Origin: Pusillimonas caeni
Lineage (GTDB): Bacteria > Pseudomonadota > Gammaproteobacteria > Burkholderiales > Burkholderiaceae_B
Length of the DNA stretch: 64,000 nucleotides
Assembly (NCBI RefSeq): GCF_003545815.1
Contig: NZ_PDUW01000013.1
Coordinates: 1 to 64,000 of the forward strand
Direction of reading: 5' to 3'
Shown here: positions 24,680 to 33,336 of the stretch, in pieces
How positions within the stretch are numbered: position 1 is the first letter of the stretch
Layout: the number at the start of each line of letters is the position of its first letter
Program-made: the position numbers and the translations under genes
Notes under the pieces: model-generated
Told to the model about the DNA's origin: nothing
The model's input: the letters and a program-made list of their open reading frames with translations, nothing else
Database searches by the model: none

Positions 24680-25627
24680 ATGCAAGGTTTCTGGAAGGAA
24701 CATGCAGGCCTGGGAATGCTGGGCCCGGGCGCCGACGAAGCGCTCGCGCCCCTGGCGGCGCCTGAAATCAGACAGCGCGTCCTGATCGCCCATTTTTTTG
24801 CCCGCCTGCGCCATGCCTCGCAGCACTACATCGGCCTGCCGTTCGGCCGCGCCATGCTCGAGCGCTGGATGCGCGGCAAGATCGGCGGCCGTCTCGTCGA
24901 AGACTGGGGGCTGCCCCGCCACGTGCTGAGCGAAGTGATGGGCGAAGAAGCCCTGACGCTGCACGTCGACCCGCGCAAGCTCATCCAGGAAGCCATCCAC
25001 GCGCCCCTGCATGTCGAAAAGCGCCCCTCCCCCCTCGCCTTCATCTGGGACGGCTCCTGGGACGAGCGCCGCGAAGACCTGCGCACGGGCAGCCGCTATC
25101 GATTGATCAGCGAACTGGACCAGAACCGCCATCGCCTCGAAAACACCGCCCGGTATGCAAAGCTTCTGGCCCGCATCGAGACCGGCAAGCCATGGGCCTC
25201 CCACCAGCAGGGCGTCTTTCTCGACACACCCGAAAAAATCCGGCACTACCTGCGCGTCTATATCGGCTTCATGGACGACATGGCTCTCAACGGCTTCGAC
25301 CCGGCGCGCGGCAAGGACGCGCTGGACGTGGCGATTTCCCGCGAGGGACGCATTCTTAAAATCGATCGCGGGCTGCATCGCCTGGCCATGGCCCAGCGCC
25401 TGGGCCTGCCTTCGATTCCCGTGCGCGTACGCCACGTCCACCGCCTATGGTGGAAGCGCATCACAGAGGGCGCCCACGGGGCAGAAGCCCTGCAGCGCGT
25501 GGAACAGGCTCTGCGCCAATGCATGCCTGAAGAGTCGCCCGGCCCGCTGGACGAAATGCCGGCTCCGGCATTGCCCGACGATTTCTGGCCCGAGCCGCGG
25601 CTCCCCATCCGCGGGAACATTCAGTAA
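24680..25627 (+). CDS. Uncharacterised protein with a ParB/sulfiredoxin-like segment
   Basis: I do not recognise a characterised family for this 315-residue, soluble, Arg- and His-rich protein. Residues about 150-255 contain LDQNRHRLENTARYAKLLAR, then LDVAISREGRILKIDRGLHR, LAMAQRLGLPSIPVRVRHVH and RLWW. The order I-x-x-G(L/H)HR-x-x-A-x-x-LG-x-x-x-(I/V)PV is that of ParB/sulfiredoxin-like domains. The N-terminal 140 residues show no known motif. No signal peptide or membrane segment. It stands alone, with a TetR gene 121 bp downstream on the same strand. Function unknown; nuclease, NTP-binding or kinase-like activity of this fold are all possible. Confidence 0.6.
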   Translation: MQGFWKEHAGLGMLGPGADEALAPLAAPEIRQRVLIAHFFARLRHASQHYIGLPFGRAMLERWMRGKIGGRLVEDWGLPRHVLSEVMGEEALTLHVDPRKLIQEAIHAPLHVEKRPSPLAFIWDGSWDERREDLRTGSRYRLISELDQNRHRLENTARYAKLLARIETGKPWASHQQGVFLDTPEKIRHYLRVYIGFMDDMALNGFDPARGKDALDVAISREGRILKIDRGLHRLAMAQRLGLPSIPVRVRHVHRLWWKRITEGAHGAEALQRVEQALRQCMPEESPGPLDEMPAPALPDDFWPEPRLPIRGNIQ

Positions 25628-25748
25628 AATCCAGACGCGAAACGTTGCTGCCTGTGAGCCGGATGTTCCGAACGGCGTGCGGGCCGCGACGCGGACAGCA
25701 AGCCGGAGGCACGCGGGCCAACTTCAATAATGCCGGCATGGAGCGAAT

Positions 25749-26294
25749 ATGACTGGAGCGAAACTCCGGAACCGAGAGCAATTGCTTGTAAGCCTGGCCA
25801 ATGCGCTGGCGGACGAGCCGCGTGCGTCGATGGGCCAGTTGGCCGCGATGGTGGGACTGAGCCGCGCCACGCTGTGCAGGCATTTTCCGTCGCGCGAGGC
25901 CATGATGCTGGCCCTGTTCGAAGCGGGCGTCAGCCAGGCCGAGCAGGCGTTGACGCGCGCCCGCCCCGATGAGGGCGATGTGGAACAGTGCGTGAAGCGC
26001 CTGATCGAAGAGCTGCTGCCCATTGCCGAACTGTATGCCTACATCGATCAAGAACTGCGGGACGATGATGCCGTGGCTTCCCGGGCCCAGCCTTTCAGGG
26101 AGTCGCTGATCGGCCTGTTCCAGCAATGGCAGGCTTCGGGCCGATTGCGTGTCGACCTTCCGGCCGCCTGGCTGGTCGAATCCATGTCGGCCCTGCTGCG
26201 CAGCGCCGCAACCATGATACGCTCTGGAAGGCTGGCGCGCCGCGATGCTGTGCAAAGCGTCTTCGGCCTTCTGTGGCATGGCATGTCCAGATAG
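25749..26294 (+). CDS. TetR-family regulator
   Basis: A 181-residue regulator with an N-terminal HTH (about 10-55: SMGQLAAMVGLSRATLCRHF) followed by a helical ligand domain. The second helix and the T-L-C-R-H-F turn match TetR proteins. Its target is unclear; panE begins 39 bp after its stop on the same strand and may be co-transcribed. Confidence 0.8.
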   Translation: MTGAKLRNREQLLVSLANALADEPRASMGQLAAMVGLSRATLCRHFPSREAMMLALFEAGVSQAEQALTRARPDEGDVEQCVKRLIEELLPIAELYAYIDQELRDDDAVASRAQPFRESLIGLFQQWQASGRLRVDLPAAWLVESMSALLRSAATMIRSGRLARRDAVQSVFGLLWHGMSR

Positions 26295-26333
26295 GCGTCC
26301 GCCGGCACGAGTTCCATCTGCTACTGTATCGAC

Positions 26334-27254
26334 ATGAAGACTTTGATTGTTGGCGCCGGCGCGGTCGGCGCGCTGTTCGGCTCGAGCCTGCATCAGCACG
26401 GCGCAGAGCTGCACTTTCTGTTGCGCCCGGCACGCAAGGCGCTGGTCGACGCCGAAGGCCTGACACTCGAACTGCCATCCGGCTCGCGCCGCATCCAGCC
26501 GCGCACCGTCACCGCCGATCGGCTGGAGGGCGGCTACGACCTCGTCGTCCTCGCCAACAAGGCGCCCGCGCTCGACAGCGTCATCGCCGACATCTCCGCG
26601 GCCGTGGGCCCGGCGACCCACATCCTGCCCCTGCTCAACGGCCTGCGCCATCTCGATCGCCTGGATCAGGCTTTCGGACAAGAACGCGTGCTGGGCGGCA
26701 TTGCAAAAACCATCGCCACCCAGGTGTCGCCCACCCGCATCCGCGTCAGCAATGCCTACAGCAGCCTGACCGTGGGCGCCCGCATCGCAAGCCAGCAGGC
26801 CAAGGCAAGGGCCGTCTGGCAATTGATGTCCGAGGCCGGCGTGGACGCCGAGCTCAGCGAACGCATCATGGACGATATGTGGGACAAATTCTGCCGCATG
26901 GCTGCGCTGGGCGCCGCCAACTGCATGCTGCAAGGCACCGTGGGCGAATACATGCGCAGCCAGGCGGGCGGCGCCATCGCCCTGCAGTTGCTGCGCGAAT
27001 GCACCGACACCGCGCAGGCTGCCGGCCACCCCATGCATCCGCAGGACATCGCGGGCTTCCAGCGCGCGCTCACCAATCCCCATTCCAGCTTCAATTCGTC
27101 GATGTATCGCGATATGCGGGCCGGCCTGCCCATCGAGGGCGACCACCTGGTGGGCGACATGTTGCGCCGGGGCGAAGCAGCCGGCCTGGCCTGCCCCATG
27201 CTCGCCGTCGCCAATGCCGTGCTGCAGACTTATACCGCCAGGCGCGAGGCCTGA
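26334..27254 (+). CDS. panE: 2-dehydropantoate 2-reductase (ketopantoate reductase)
   Basis: A 306-residue enzyme that reduces ketopantoate to pantoate with NADPH in pantothenate and coenzyme A synthesis. The dinucleotide motif [10 protein letters not shown] lies at residues 7-16, and Lys of ANKAP (about residue 78) is the likely active-site lysine. The C-terminal helical domain has the [15 protein letters not shown] segment typical of the family. It converges on mnmH with a 25-bp overlap. Members of this family with other hydroxyacid substrates exist. Confidence 0.87.
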   Translation: MKTLIVGAGAVGALFGSSLHQHGAELHFLLRPARKALVDAEGLTLELPSGSRRIQPRTVTADRLEGGYDLVVLANKAPALDSVIADISAAVGPATHILPLLNGLRHLDRLDQAFGQERVLGGIAKTIATQVSPTRIRVSNAYSSLTVGARIASQQAKARAVWQLMSEAGVDAELSERIMDDMWDKFCRMAALGAANCMLQGTVGEYMRSQAGGAIALQLLRECTDTAQAAGHPMHPQDIAGFQRALTNPHSSFNSSMYRDMRAGLPIEGDHLVGDMLRRGEAAGLACPMLAVANAVLQTYTARREA

Positions 27255-28360
27255 GACCCCGTCGCCGCGCTGGAATCGAGCAGATACGCCACCACAGCAG
27301 CGAAGTCGCCGGCAAACACGATGCGCGACGACTTCTGCTCGCGCTGATAAGCGTACATGGGATCGTAGTATTCCGTCAGCAAGGCTTCTATCCAGCCATG
27401 GTGCGGGTCGACACCGCCGCCGCGCCGCTGCTCGGCCAGCGCCTCGTCCATGATGGCCGCCAGGCGCGCGTAGCGCTCGCCGCCCAGCCGGCGCTTGATA
27501 TTGTCCAGGCTCTGGCGCAAGCGCCGGGCGTATAGATCGAAACCCGGGTCCTCGCCATGAAGCGCGGTGAACTCGGCGCACAGGTCGACGACGTAATCGC
27601 GCGCAATGCGCCGCACCCGGTTCTCGAGCGTGTCCTCCAGCCAGACCACGGGACGGCGCTGCATGTCCTGGTACAGATCAAGCGGCAGGCTGCAGCTGCC
27701 TATGAGCCGGCTTTCGTCTTCCACGACGAAGCCCGCATGGCCGGCGGCGCGCTTTCTGAGCACGTCGATGGACAGGCGGTTCTCGAAATCGATCTGCGCC
27801 GGCTGAGCCGACGCGCGCTTGCCGAAGCTGGAGCCGCGGTGATGGGCATGCCCCTCCAGGTCCAGCGCATGCGCGAGCTGCGCCAGCACGTCGGTCTTGC
27901 CCGTGCCGGTCATGCCTCCCAACACGGTGAACCCGCATTCGGCCACCGCGCTCTCCAGGGTCTGCAGCAGAAAGCCGCGCATGGCCTTGTAGCCGCCCAC
28001 CACTCTGGGGTAGGGTATGCCGGCCTCGGCCAGCCATTGCTGCGTGATGCGCGAACGGTGGCCGCCGCGGAAGCAGTACAGGTAGCCCTGCGGATGGGAT
28101 GCGGCAAAATCCGCCCACGCCGCAATGCGTTCGGCCTTGAGTTCTCCGCTGACCAGGCGGTGCCCCAAAGCGACGGCCGCCTCGGGCCCATCGCGTTTGT
28201 AGCACACGCCCACCTCGTGCCGCTCGGCGTCGTTCATCAGCGGCAGGTTGACGGCGCCCGGAAACGCCCCTTTGTTGAACTCCACGGGCGCGCGCACGTC
28301 CATCAAGGGTAGGCCGCTTAGAAACAACGCGCGGTAATCGTCGGTATCGTTACGAGTCAT
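27230..28360 (-). CDS. mnmH: tRNA 2-selenouridine/geranyl-2-thiouridine synthase
   Basis: A 376-residue SelU/YbbB protein. The N-terminal rhodanese domain (about 8-125) has the catalytic Cys96 in YCFRGGHRS. The C-terminal P-loop domain carries [10 protein letters not shown] at 148-157. It replaces sulfur by selenium in the wobble 2-thiouridine of tRNAs for Lys, Glu and Gln, through a geranylated intermediate. The start at 28360 matches the family; a longer frame begins at 28405. No selD is nearby. Also called selU. Confidence 0.92.
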   Translation of the reverse strand: MTRNDTDDYRALFLSGLPLMDVRAPVEFNKGAFPGAVNLPLMNDAERHEVGVCYKRDGPEAAVALGHRLVSGELKAERIAAWADFAASHPQGYLYCFRGGHRSRITQQWLAEAGIPYPRVVGGYKAMRGFLLQTLESAVAECGFTVLGGMTGTGKTDVLAQLAHALDLEGHAHHRGSSFGKRASAQPAQIDFENRLSIDVLRKRAAGHAGFVVEDESRLIGSCSLPLDLYQDMQRRPVVWLEDTLENRVRRIARDYVVDLCAEFTALHGEDPGFDLYARRLRQSLDNIKRRLGGERYARLAAIMDEALAEQRRGGGVDPHHGWIEALLTEYYDPMYAYQREQKSSRIVFAGDFAAVVAYLLDSSAATGSQASRLAV

Positions 28361-28410
28361 GATGCCGCCAATTTTAACGCCCGACCGGCGCAACCCGACG
28401 TCCACTCGAT

Positions 28411-28884
28411 ATGAATTACGCCCTTGCCGCCAACGCCGTCCTGATCGTCCACGGCCTCTTCGTCGCCTTCGTGATCTTCGGCGGCCTGCTGGCGCTGTGG
28501 CGCCGGCGCCTGGCCTGGCTGCACCTGCCCGCCCTCGCCTGGGGCGCGACCGTCATCGCCATGGGATGGATATGCCCGCTGACGCCGCTGGAGAATCATC
28601 TGCGCGCCTTGGCGGGCCAAGGCACATACGACGGCGGCTTCATCCAGCATTACCTGTGGCCGCTGATCTACCCACCCGGCCTGACTCGCGGCATGCAGGC
28701 CGGGCTGGCCGCGCTGCTGGTCGCGGGAAACACCGCCGTCTACCTGACCCTGTGGCGGCGGCGCAAAAGGCCCGAAGCGCCGGCGCCAGATGGAAATGAA
28801 CCGCGAGCGTTCGAAGGGACGCCAATAGCCCGAGGCCTCCGGCGGAGAAGGGGCAACGGACGGATAAACGATGCCGATCAATAA
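28411..28884 (+). CDS. DUF2784 membrane protein
   Basis: A 157-residue inner-membrane protein with about four hydrophobic segments (near 5-28, 35-55, 80-95 and 95-115). The DUF2784 pattern is visible: [11 protein letters not shown], then [16 protein letters not shown]. The C-terminal 45 residues are basic and low in complexity. Function is unknown for the whole family. It is divergent from mnmH, 50 bp away, and overlaps the end of slyX by 7 bp. Confidence 0.8.
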   Translation: MNYALAANAVLIVHGLFVAFVIFGGLLALWRRRLAWLHLPALAWGATVIAMGWICPLTPLENHLRALAGQGTYDGGFIQHYLWPLIYPPGLTRGMQAGLAALLVAGNTAVYLTLWRRRKRPEAPAPDGNEPRAFEGTPIARGLRRRRGNGRINDADQ

Positions 28885-29084
28885 TGCGGCGGCCTTTCCT
28901 GGGCATACGGGTCGGGGCCTTCGGCCTCGCCCTCGTTCATTCTGCGCACCAGCGCCTTGTACAAGGCTTGCAGCTCCTGTATCTGCTTTTGCTGTTCGTA
29001 GACCAGTTCGCTCAGCTGCTGCGTCAGGTCTTCCTGAGCGGTGAGCTTTATCTCGATGTCGATGAAGCGTTGTTCGTAATCCAT
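28878..29084 (-). CDS. slyX: SlyX family protein
   Basis: A 68-residue coiled-coil protein: FIDIEIKLTAQEDLTQQLSE followed by LVYEQQKQIQEL, with the usual C-terminal PPHY. The molecular role of SlyX is not established. The start MDYEQRF at 29084 fits the family; a frame five codons longer begins at 29099. Its stop overlaps the DUF2784 gene. Confidence 0.87.
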   Translation of the reverse strand: MDYEQRFIDIEIKLTAQEDLTQQLSELVYEQQKQIQELQALYKALVRRMNEGEAEGPDPYAQERPPHY

Positions 29085-29121
29085 ATCGCGCCAATGCATG
29101 GTGCCGATTCAAAGCACCATT

Positions 29122-30690
29122 TTACTTCGCCAGCATATTGGCCAGCATGAAGCCCGAACCCGCCCCCGTGCCCGCGCCGGGCCAGGTGGACGCGCCGCAC
29201 AGATACAGCGACTTGATCGGCGTGCGATAGCGCGAATAGCCCGCCACAGGCCGGAACAGGAAGTTCTGGTCGAGGTGATGGCTGCCGCCCAGGCTGTCGC
29301 CTCCGATGAGGCAGGGGTTTTCGCGCTCCAGATCGGCAGGCGTCATGACGCGGCGCGCCAGTATCTTGCCGCGCAGGCCGGGGGCATAGGTTTCCAGCAG
29401 TTCGAGCACGCGGTCGGCGTATGCCTGGCCGCAGGCCTCCCAGTCGGCGCCTTCTATCCGGCCCAGCGCATCGCCGCGGATCTGCGCCGGCAGGACGCGT
29501 ACCTGCAGCCACAATACGTGCCTGCCCTCGGGCGCGCGGGACGGATCCAGAGCCGTGGGCTGGCCCACCACCACCACGGGCTCGGCAGGCAGCAGGCCGG
29601 CGGCGGCTTCGGCATAGACGCGCGACATCATGGCCATGTCCGGCGCCACATGCACATAGGCGTACTTTTGCAGGTGCGCACCGGCCTTCCAGTCGGGCAG
29701 GCCGTCGGTGGCCAGGTGTATCATCATCGCGCCCGGCCCGGCACGGAAGGCCCTCACCCTGGACTCGAAGGATTCAGGCGCCGACCCGGCAGGCAGCAAG
29801 CCGCCGAAAACCAGCCTGGGATTGAGGTTGGCCACCACGGCGCGCGCCGCGGCAAACTCGCGCCCGTCCTCCAGCACGACGCCGGTGGCCGCGCCGTCGC
29901 GCACGGTGATGCTGCGCACCGGCGCGCCGGTGATGATGTCACCGCCCTTGGCGCGCAACAGCCCGGTCATGGCGCGGATGATGGTGTCCGCCCCGCCCTT
30001 ACCGATGACCATGCCGAAATTCTGGTTCGCCATGGACTCCAGGTAGGGAAACAGGGCACCGCCCGCCGCGTCGGGCGCGAAATCGACGTGCAGGCCCCAG
30101 GCCGCCATCATGGCCTTGAGCTTGTCGCTTTCGAAATGGCGGTCCAGGAAATCGCGCGGCGAGGCCAGCACCAGGCGAAGCAGTTCGTACAAGCCGCCCA
30201 TGCCCTGCCCGCGCCAGGCGTTGAACAGCGTGCGCACCGCGCCCCACGAGGGCATGGGCGACCCCAGCAGTCCGAAAAGATGGGGCGCGGTCTCTTTGAA
30301 GCGGGCCGCCATCTGGCTCCATGCCACGGCATCCCTGGGCGATAGCGCATGGATCGCCGACACGGTCTCTTCCAGGTTCACGCCCACGCCCAGCGCAGTG
30401 TCATCGCGGAACACCGAGGCGAAGCAGTGCTGCGCGGGCACGAATTCCAGGCCATGCGCGGCGAGCTCGCCTTTGTAGCGCTGGCAAAAGGCCGAACCGG
30501 CGAAATTGGAAAGATTCATGGCGCAGAGGTCGTGCCGGTAGCCGGGCAGCGTGAGTTCCTGCGTCTTGACGGCCCCTCCGGCCTCATCGCGGGCCTCGAC
30601 CACCAGCACCTTGCGGCCCTGGGCGGCCAGATGCACGGCCGCCGCCAGGCCATTGTGGCCCGCACCCACGACGATGACTTCATAGCTCAT
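29122..30690 (-). CDS. Phytoene-dehydrogenase-like FAD oxidoreductase
   Basis: A 522-residue flavoprotein of the CrtI/PYROXD2-like amine-oxidase fold. The FAD motif VIVVGAGHNGLAAA is at residues 5-18, and the C-terminal FAD segment LYLCGASTWPGAGTGAGSG is present. The start is supported by aaaggagacgca. Closest in style to bacterial NAD(P)/FAD-dependent proteins that are not carotenoid enzymes, and no carotenoid genes are nearby. The substrate is unknown. It is divergent from the secreted hydrolase gene. Confidence 0.8.
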   Translation of the reverse strand: MSYEVIVVGAGHNGLAAAVHLAAQGRKVLVVEARDEAGGAVKTQELTLPGYRHDLCAMNLSNFAGSAFCQRYKGELAAHGLEFVPAQHCFASVFRDDTALGVGVNLEETVSAIHALSPRDAVAWSQMAARFKETAPHLFGLLGSPMPSWGAVRTLFNAWRGQGMGGLYELLRLVLASPRDFLDRHFESDKLKAMMAAWGLHVDFAPDAAGGALFPYLESMANQNFGMVIGKGGADTIIRAMTGLLRAKGGDIITGAPVRSITVRDGAATGVVLEDGREFAAARAVVANLNPRLVFGGLLPAGSAPESFESRVRAFRAGPGAMMIHLATDGLPDWKAGAHLQKYAYVHVAPDMAMMSRVYAEAAAGLLPAEPVVVVGQPTALDPSRAPEGRHVLWLQVRVLPAQIRGDALGRIEGADWEACGQAYADRVLELLETYAPGLRGKILARRVMTPADLERENPCLIGGDSLGGSHHLDQNFLFRPVAGYSRYRTPIKSLYLCGASTWPGAGTGAGSGFMLANMLAK

Positions 30691-30908
30691 TGCGTCTCCT
30701 TTATGATTCACGCGATTTCGCAAGGATTCTACGCCCAAAGCGCGAGCGCTGGCCTGCGGAATCGAGCCACGGCCATGCGGCCTGTCTCGCGGACACTCTC
30801 TTATTGAAACAAAAGTTACGCAATGATAAATTCGGGCAGCGGCACGGCAGGCTTTTTCAAAATCCATCACGGCCCGGGCCAAATGCCCGAACATAGATAG
30901 GGGGAATC

Positions 30909-32468
30909 ATGACCACGAAGAACGCGGCACGCTTGGCCGTGCTGGCTTGCCTGGTGGGGCTGATTTGCGCTTGCGGCGACTCGCCAAACCCCAATGCCGA
31001 CGCGAAAAAAAATCATGCCGCCACCGTCTTCCAGGTGCAGGCGCCCGATTGGCAGCCATGCATCGTCGTCTTCCCCGGCGATACCGCCCTGTCCGCCTCC
31101 GACGAAGAGCCGCTGGACTGCGCGGTCGTCAGCGTTCCTCTCGACTATGCCCGGCCTGCTGGCCAAACAATGGACCTGGCCTTGCGCCGTCGGCCGGCCG
31201 ATGCACCCGAACGCAAGATCGGCACGCTTTTCATCGAACCCGGCGGCCCGGGCGGCTCGGGGGTGGACGCCGTTCCCGACTTCGCGTCCAAACTGTCGCC
31301 CGAAGTGCTCGCCCGCTTTGACATCGTCGGCTTCGATCCGCGCGGCGTGGGACGCACGCGGCCAAGCAGGCTGCCGCCAGGCGCGCCGGCCCTGCAATGC
31401 GGCGCAGGGCTGGGCGAATACTTTTCCCACGACTTGGCCGACACCCGCCCGGGGAATGCCGCAACACTAGCGACAGCGGCATCGCGATACGCCGACACCT
31501 GCCGGGACGACCCCATACTGCCGTTCATGGGCACCTTGAATGTCGTGCGCGACCTTGAGGTGCTGCGCCGCGCGGTCGGCGACGCTGAACTGACGTACCT
31601 GGGCGTGTCCTACGGCACCGAAATCGGCATTGTCTATGCCGACCTCTATCCGGCCCACGTGCGCGCCATGATCATCGACGGCGTGGTCAACCCCGCGCTA
31701 TCGCCCGAAGAGATTCTCGTTCGCCAAGCCGTGGGCTGGCAGGAAGGCTTGGAGGCCTTCTTCCGCTGGTGCAAGCACAACGCCGACGAATGCCCGATCA
31801 GCGACGATCCGCAGGCCCGGTTTCAACACATGCTGGACTTGGCCCGCACCACTCCGGCAATGTTCGACTACAAGGGCAGGCCCTTGCCCCTATCGACGGG
31901 GTGGGTGACGCTGCTGTCGGTGCTCAGCATCTATTCCCCTGACGGCTATCCCTCGATGGCCCGGACGATAAACGGGGTGCTGCAACCCGTGCCCGACTGG
32001 ACACCCTTGATCGCCACGGCTTCCAGCATGGCCAGCGCCGATTCGCTCGGCCCTACAGTATGGACCGGCTGTATGGATCAACCCCTGCCCCGCCCAGCGG
32101 ACTATGACGCGCTGGTGGCCAAGTCTGCCGCAGCAGCGCCGCTGACCGGCGCCGTACAGGCCAACATCAATCGACCCTGCGCCTACCTGCCGGTAGACCC
32201 CGACCCAGTACCGCGCCACTACGAAGCGCAAGGTGCGCCCCCTATCATGGTCTGGGGCACCACTGGGGATCCCGCCACGCCTTACCAGAACGCAGTGGAA
32301 GCCGCCGGACAGCTTGCAAACGCCATGTTGTTCACCTTTGTCGCCGATCAGCACGTGGCCATGGGCGGCGGCCCCCACCGCCAGTCTTGCGTCGTGGACG
32401 TGCAATCAGACTATCTGCTCACCGCCGTGCTCGAACCACAGGCGGCACCATGCCACGCCTATCCATAA
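30909..32468 (+). CDS. Secreted TAP-type alpha/beta hydrolase (tripeptidyl aminopeptidase-like lipoprotein)
   Basis: A 519-residue exported hydrolase. The N-terminus is a lipoprotein signal ending in LICAC, with Cys22 the likely lipidated residue. The oxyanion-loop motif EPGGPGGSG (about 105), the nucleophile in GVSYGTE (about 236), Asp in WGTTGDPATPY and the terminal His in ADQHVAMG form the S33-peptidase/TAP pattern, and a TAP-like C-terminal domain is present. It probably trims short peptides or esters at the cell envelope. A gggg site lies 7 bp before the ATG. Confidence 0.85.
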   Translation: MTTKNAARLAVLACLVGLICACGDSPNPNADAKKNHAATVFQVQAPDWQPCIVVFPGDTALSASDEEPLDCAVVSVPLDYARPAGQTMDLALRRRPADAPERKIGTLFIEPGGPGGSGVDAVPDFASKLSPEVLARFDIVGFDPRGVGRTRPSRLPPGAPALQCGAGLGEYFSHDLADTRPGNAATLATAASRYADTCRDDPILPFMGTLNVVRDLEVLRRAVGDAELTYLGVSYGTEIGIVYADLYPAHVRAMIIDGVVNPALSPEEILVRQAVGWQEGLEAFFRWCKHNADECPISDDPQARFQHMLDLARTTPAMFDYKGRPLPLSTGWVTLLSVLSIYSPDGYPSMARTINGVLQPVPDWTPLIATASSMASADSLGPTVWTGCMDQPLPRPADYDALVAKSAAAAPLTGAVQANINRPCAYLPVDPDPVPRHYEAQGAPPIMVWGTTGDPATPYQNAVEAAGQLANAMLFTFVADQHVAMGGGPHRQSCVVDVQSDYLLTAVLEPQAAPCHAYP

Positions 32469-32491
32469 CGTCGGCATAAGCTTCGCATGAT

Positions 32492-32620
32492 TCAGGATGC
32501 CGCCCACTCCGTCTGGCGCTGGCGCGCCAGGATATCGTCATAGGCCTGCCAGGCGTCCCCGCCGGCGAGCCGCGAGCCCAACCTTGCCCAAACCAGGCGG
32601 AATGGCGGGCCGGGGTCAGT
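32492..32620 (-). other. Possible C-terminal remnant of an unidentified gene
   Basis: A frame without start codon reads FRLVWARLGSRLAGGDAWQA and then YDDILARQRQTEWAAS to a stop at 32492. Composition and codon use look protein-like, but I cannot place it in a family. It fills the 147-bp gap between two convergent genes, and upstream it is replaced by the GST gene in another frame. Confidence 0.25.
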
Positions 32621-33329
32621 TTGAAGCCTGTCTGGGAGGAATATCCAGCCCCCTGGCGACGGCCGGCCGGGCCACGAAAGTGGCGAGCACCCGCGTCACG
32701 TTGGGAAAATCCTTGATGCCCACGAGTTCGCCCGCTTCGTAGAAGCCGACGAGGTTGCGCACCCAGGGCCAGACGGCCATGTCGGCGATGGTGTAGTCCT
32801 CGCCCATGATCCAGTCGCGCCCCTCGAGCCGGCCCTCGAGCACGCCCAGCAGGCGCCGGGACTCGGCCGCGTAGCGATCGCGGGGACGCTTGTCCTCGTA
32901 GTCCTTGCCGGCGAATTTGTGAAAAAAGCCCACCTGGCCGAACATCGGCCCGATGCCGCCCATCTGGAACATCAGCCACTGTATGGTCTCGTAGCGAGCG
33001 GCCGGGTCCTGCGAAATGAACTTGCCCGATTTGTCCGCCAGGTACAGCAAGATGGCGCCGGACTCGAACAGGGGCAAGGGCTTGCCGCCGGGGCCGTCCG
33101 GGTCGATGATGGCCGGAATCTTGTTATTGGGATTGAGCGACAGAAACTCGGGCGTCATCTGGTCGCTGTTCTCGAAACCCACTCGATGCGCCTCGTAAGG
33201 CAGCCCGGTCTCTTCGAGCATGATCGACACCTTGACCCCGTTGGGAGTAGGCAGCGAATACAGCTGGATGCGGTCGGGATGCCGGGCGGGCCACTTCTTG
33301 GTGATCGGGAAAGCGGACAAATCGGTCAT
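32616..33329 (-). CDS. Nu-class glutathione S-transferase (YfcG/YghU-like)
   Basis: A 237-residue cytoplasmic GST. The thioredoxin-like N-terminal domain includes IQLYSLPTPNGVKVSIMLEE (about 21-40), with Thr/Asn in the TPNG motif at the active site as in YfcG, and NNKIPAI with FESGAILLYLA for glutathione binding. The C-terminal helical domain has MFQMGGIGPMFGQ. YfcG relatives mainly reduce disulfide bonds. It lies 7 bp behind ugpB on the same strand and may be co-transcribed. Confidence 0.88.
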   Translation of the reverse strand: MTDLSAFPITKKWPARHPDRIQLYSLPTPNGVKVSIMLEETGLPYEAHRVGFENSDQMTPEFLSLNPNNKIPAIIDPDGPGGKPLPLFESGAILLYLADKSGKFISQDPAARYETIQWLMFQMGGIGPMFGQVGFFHKFAGKDYEDKRPRDRYAAESRRLLGVLEGRLEGRDWIMGEDYTIADMAVWPWVRNLVGFYEAGELVGIKDFPNVTRVLATFVARPAVARGLDIPPRQASN

Positions 33330-33336
33330 GGAGATC

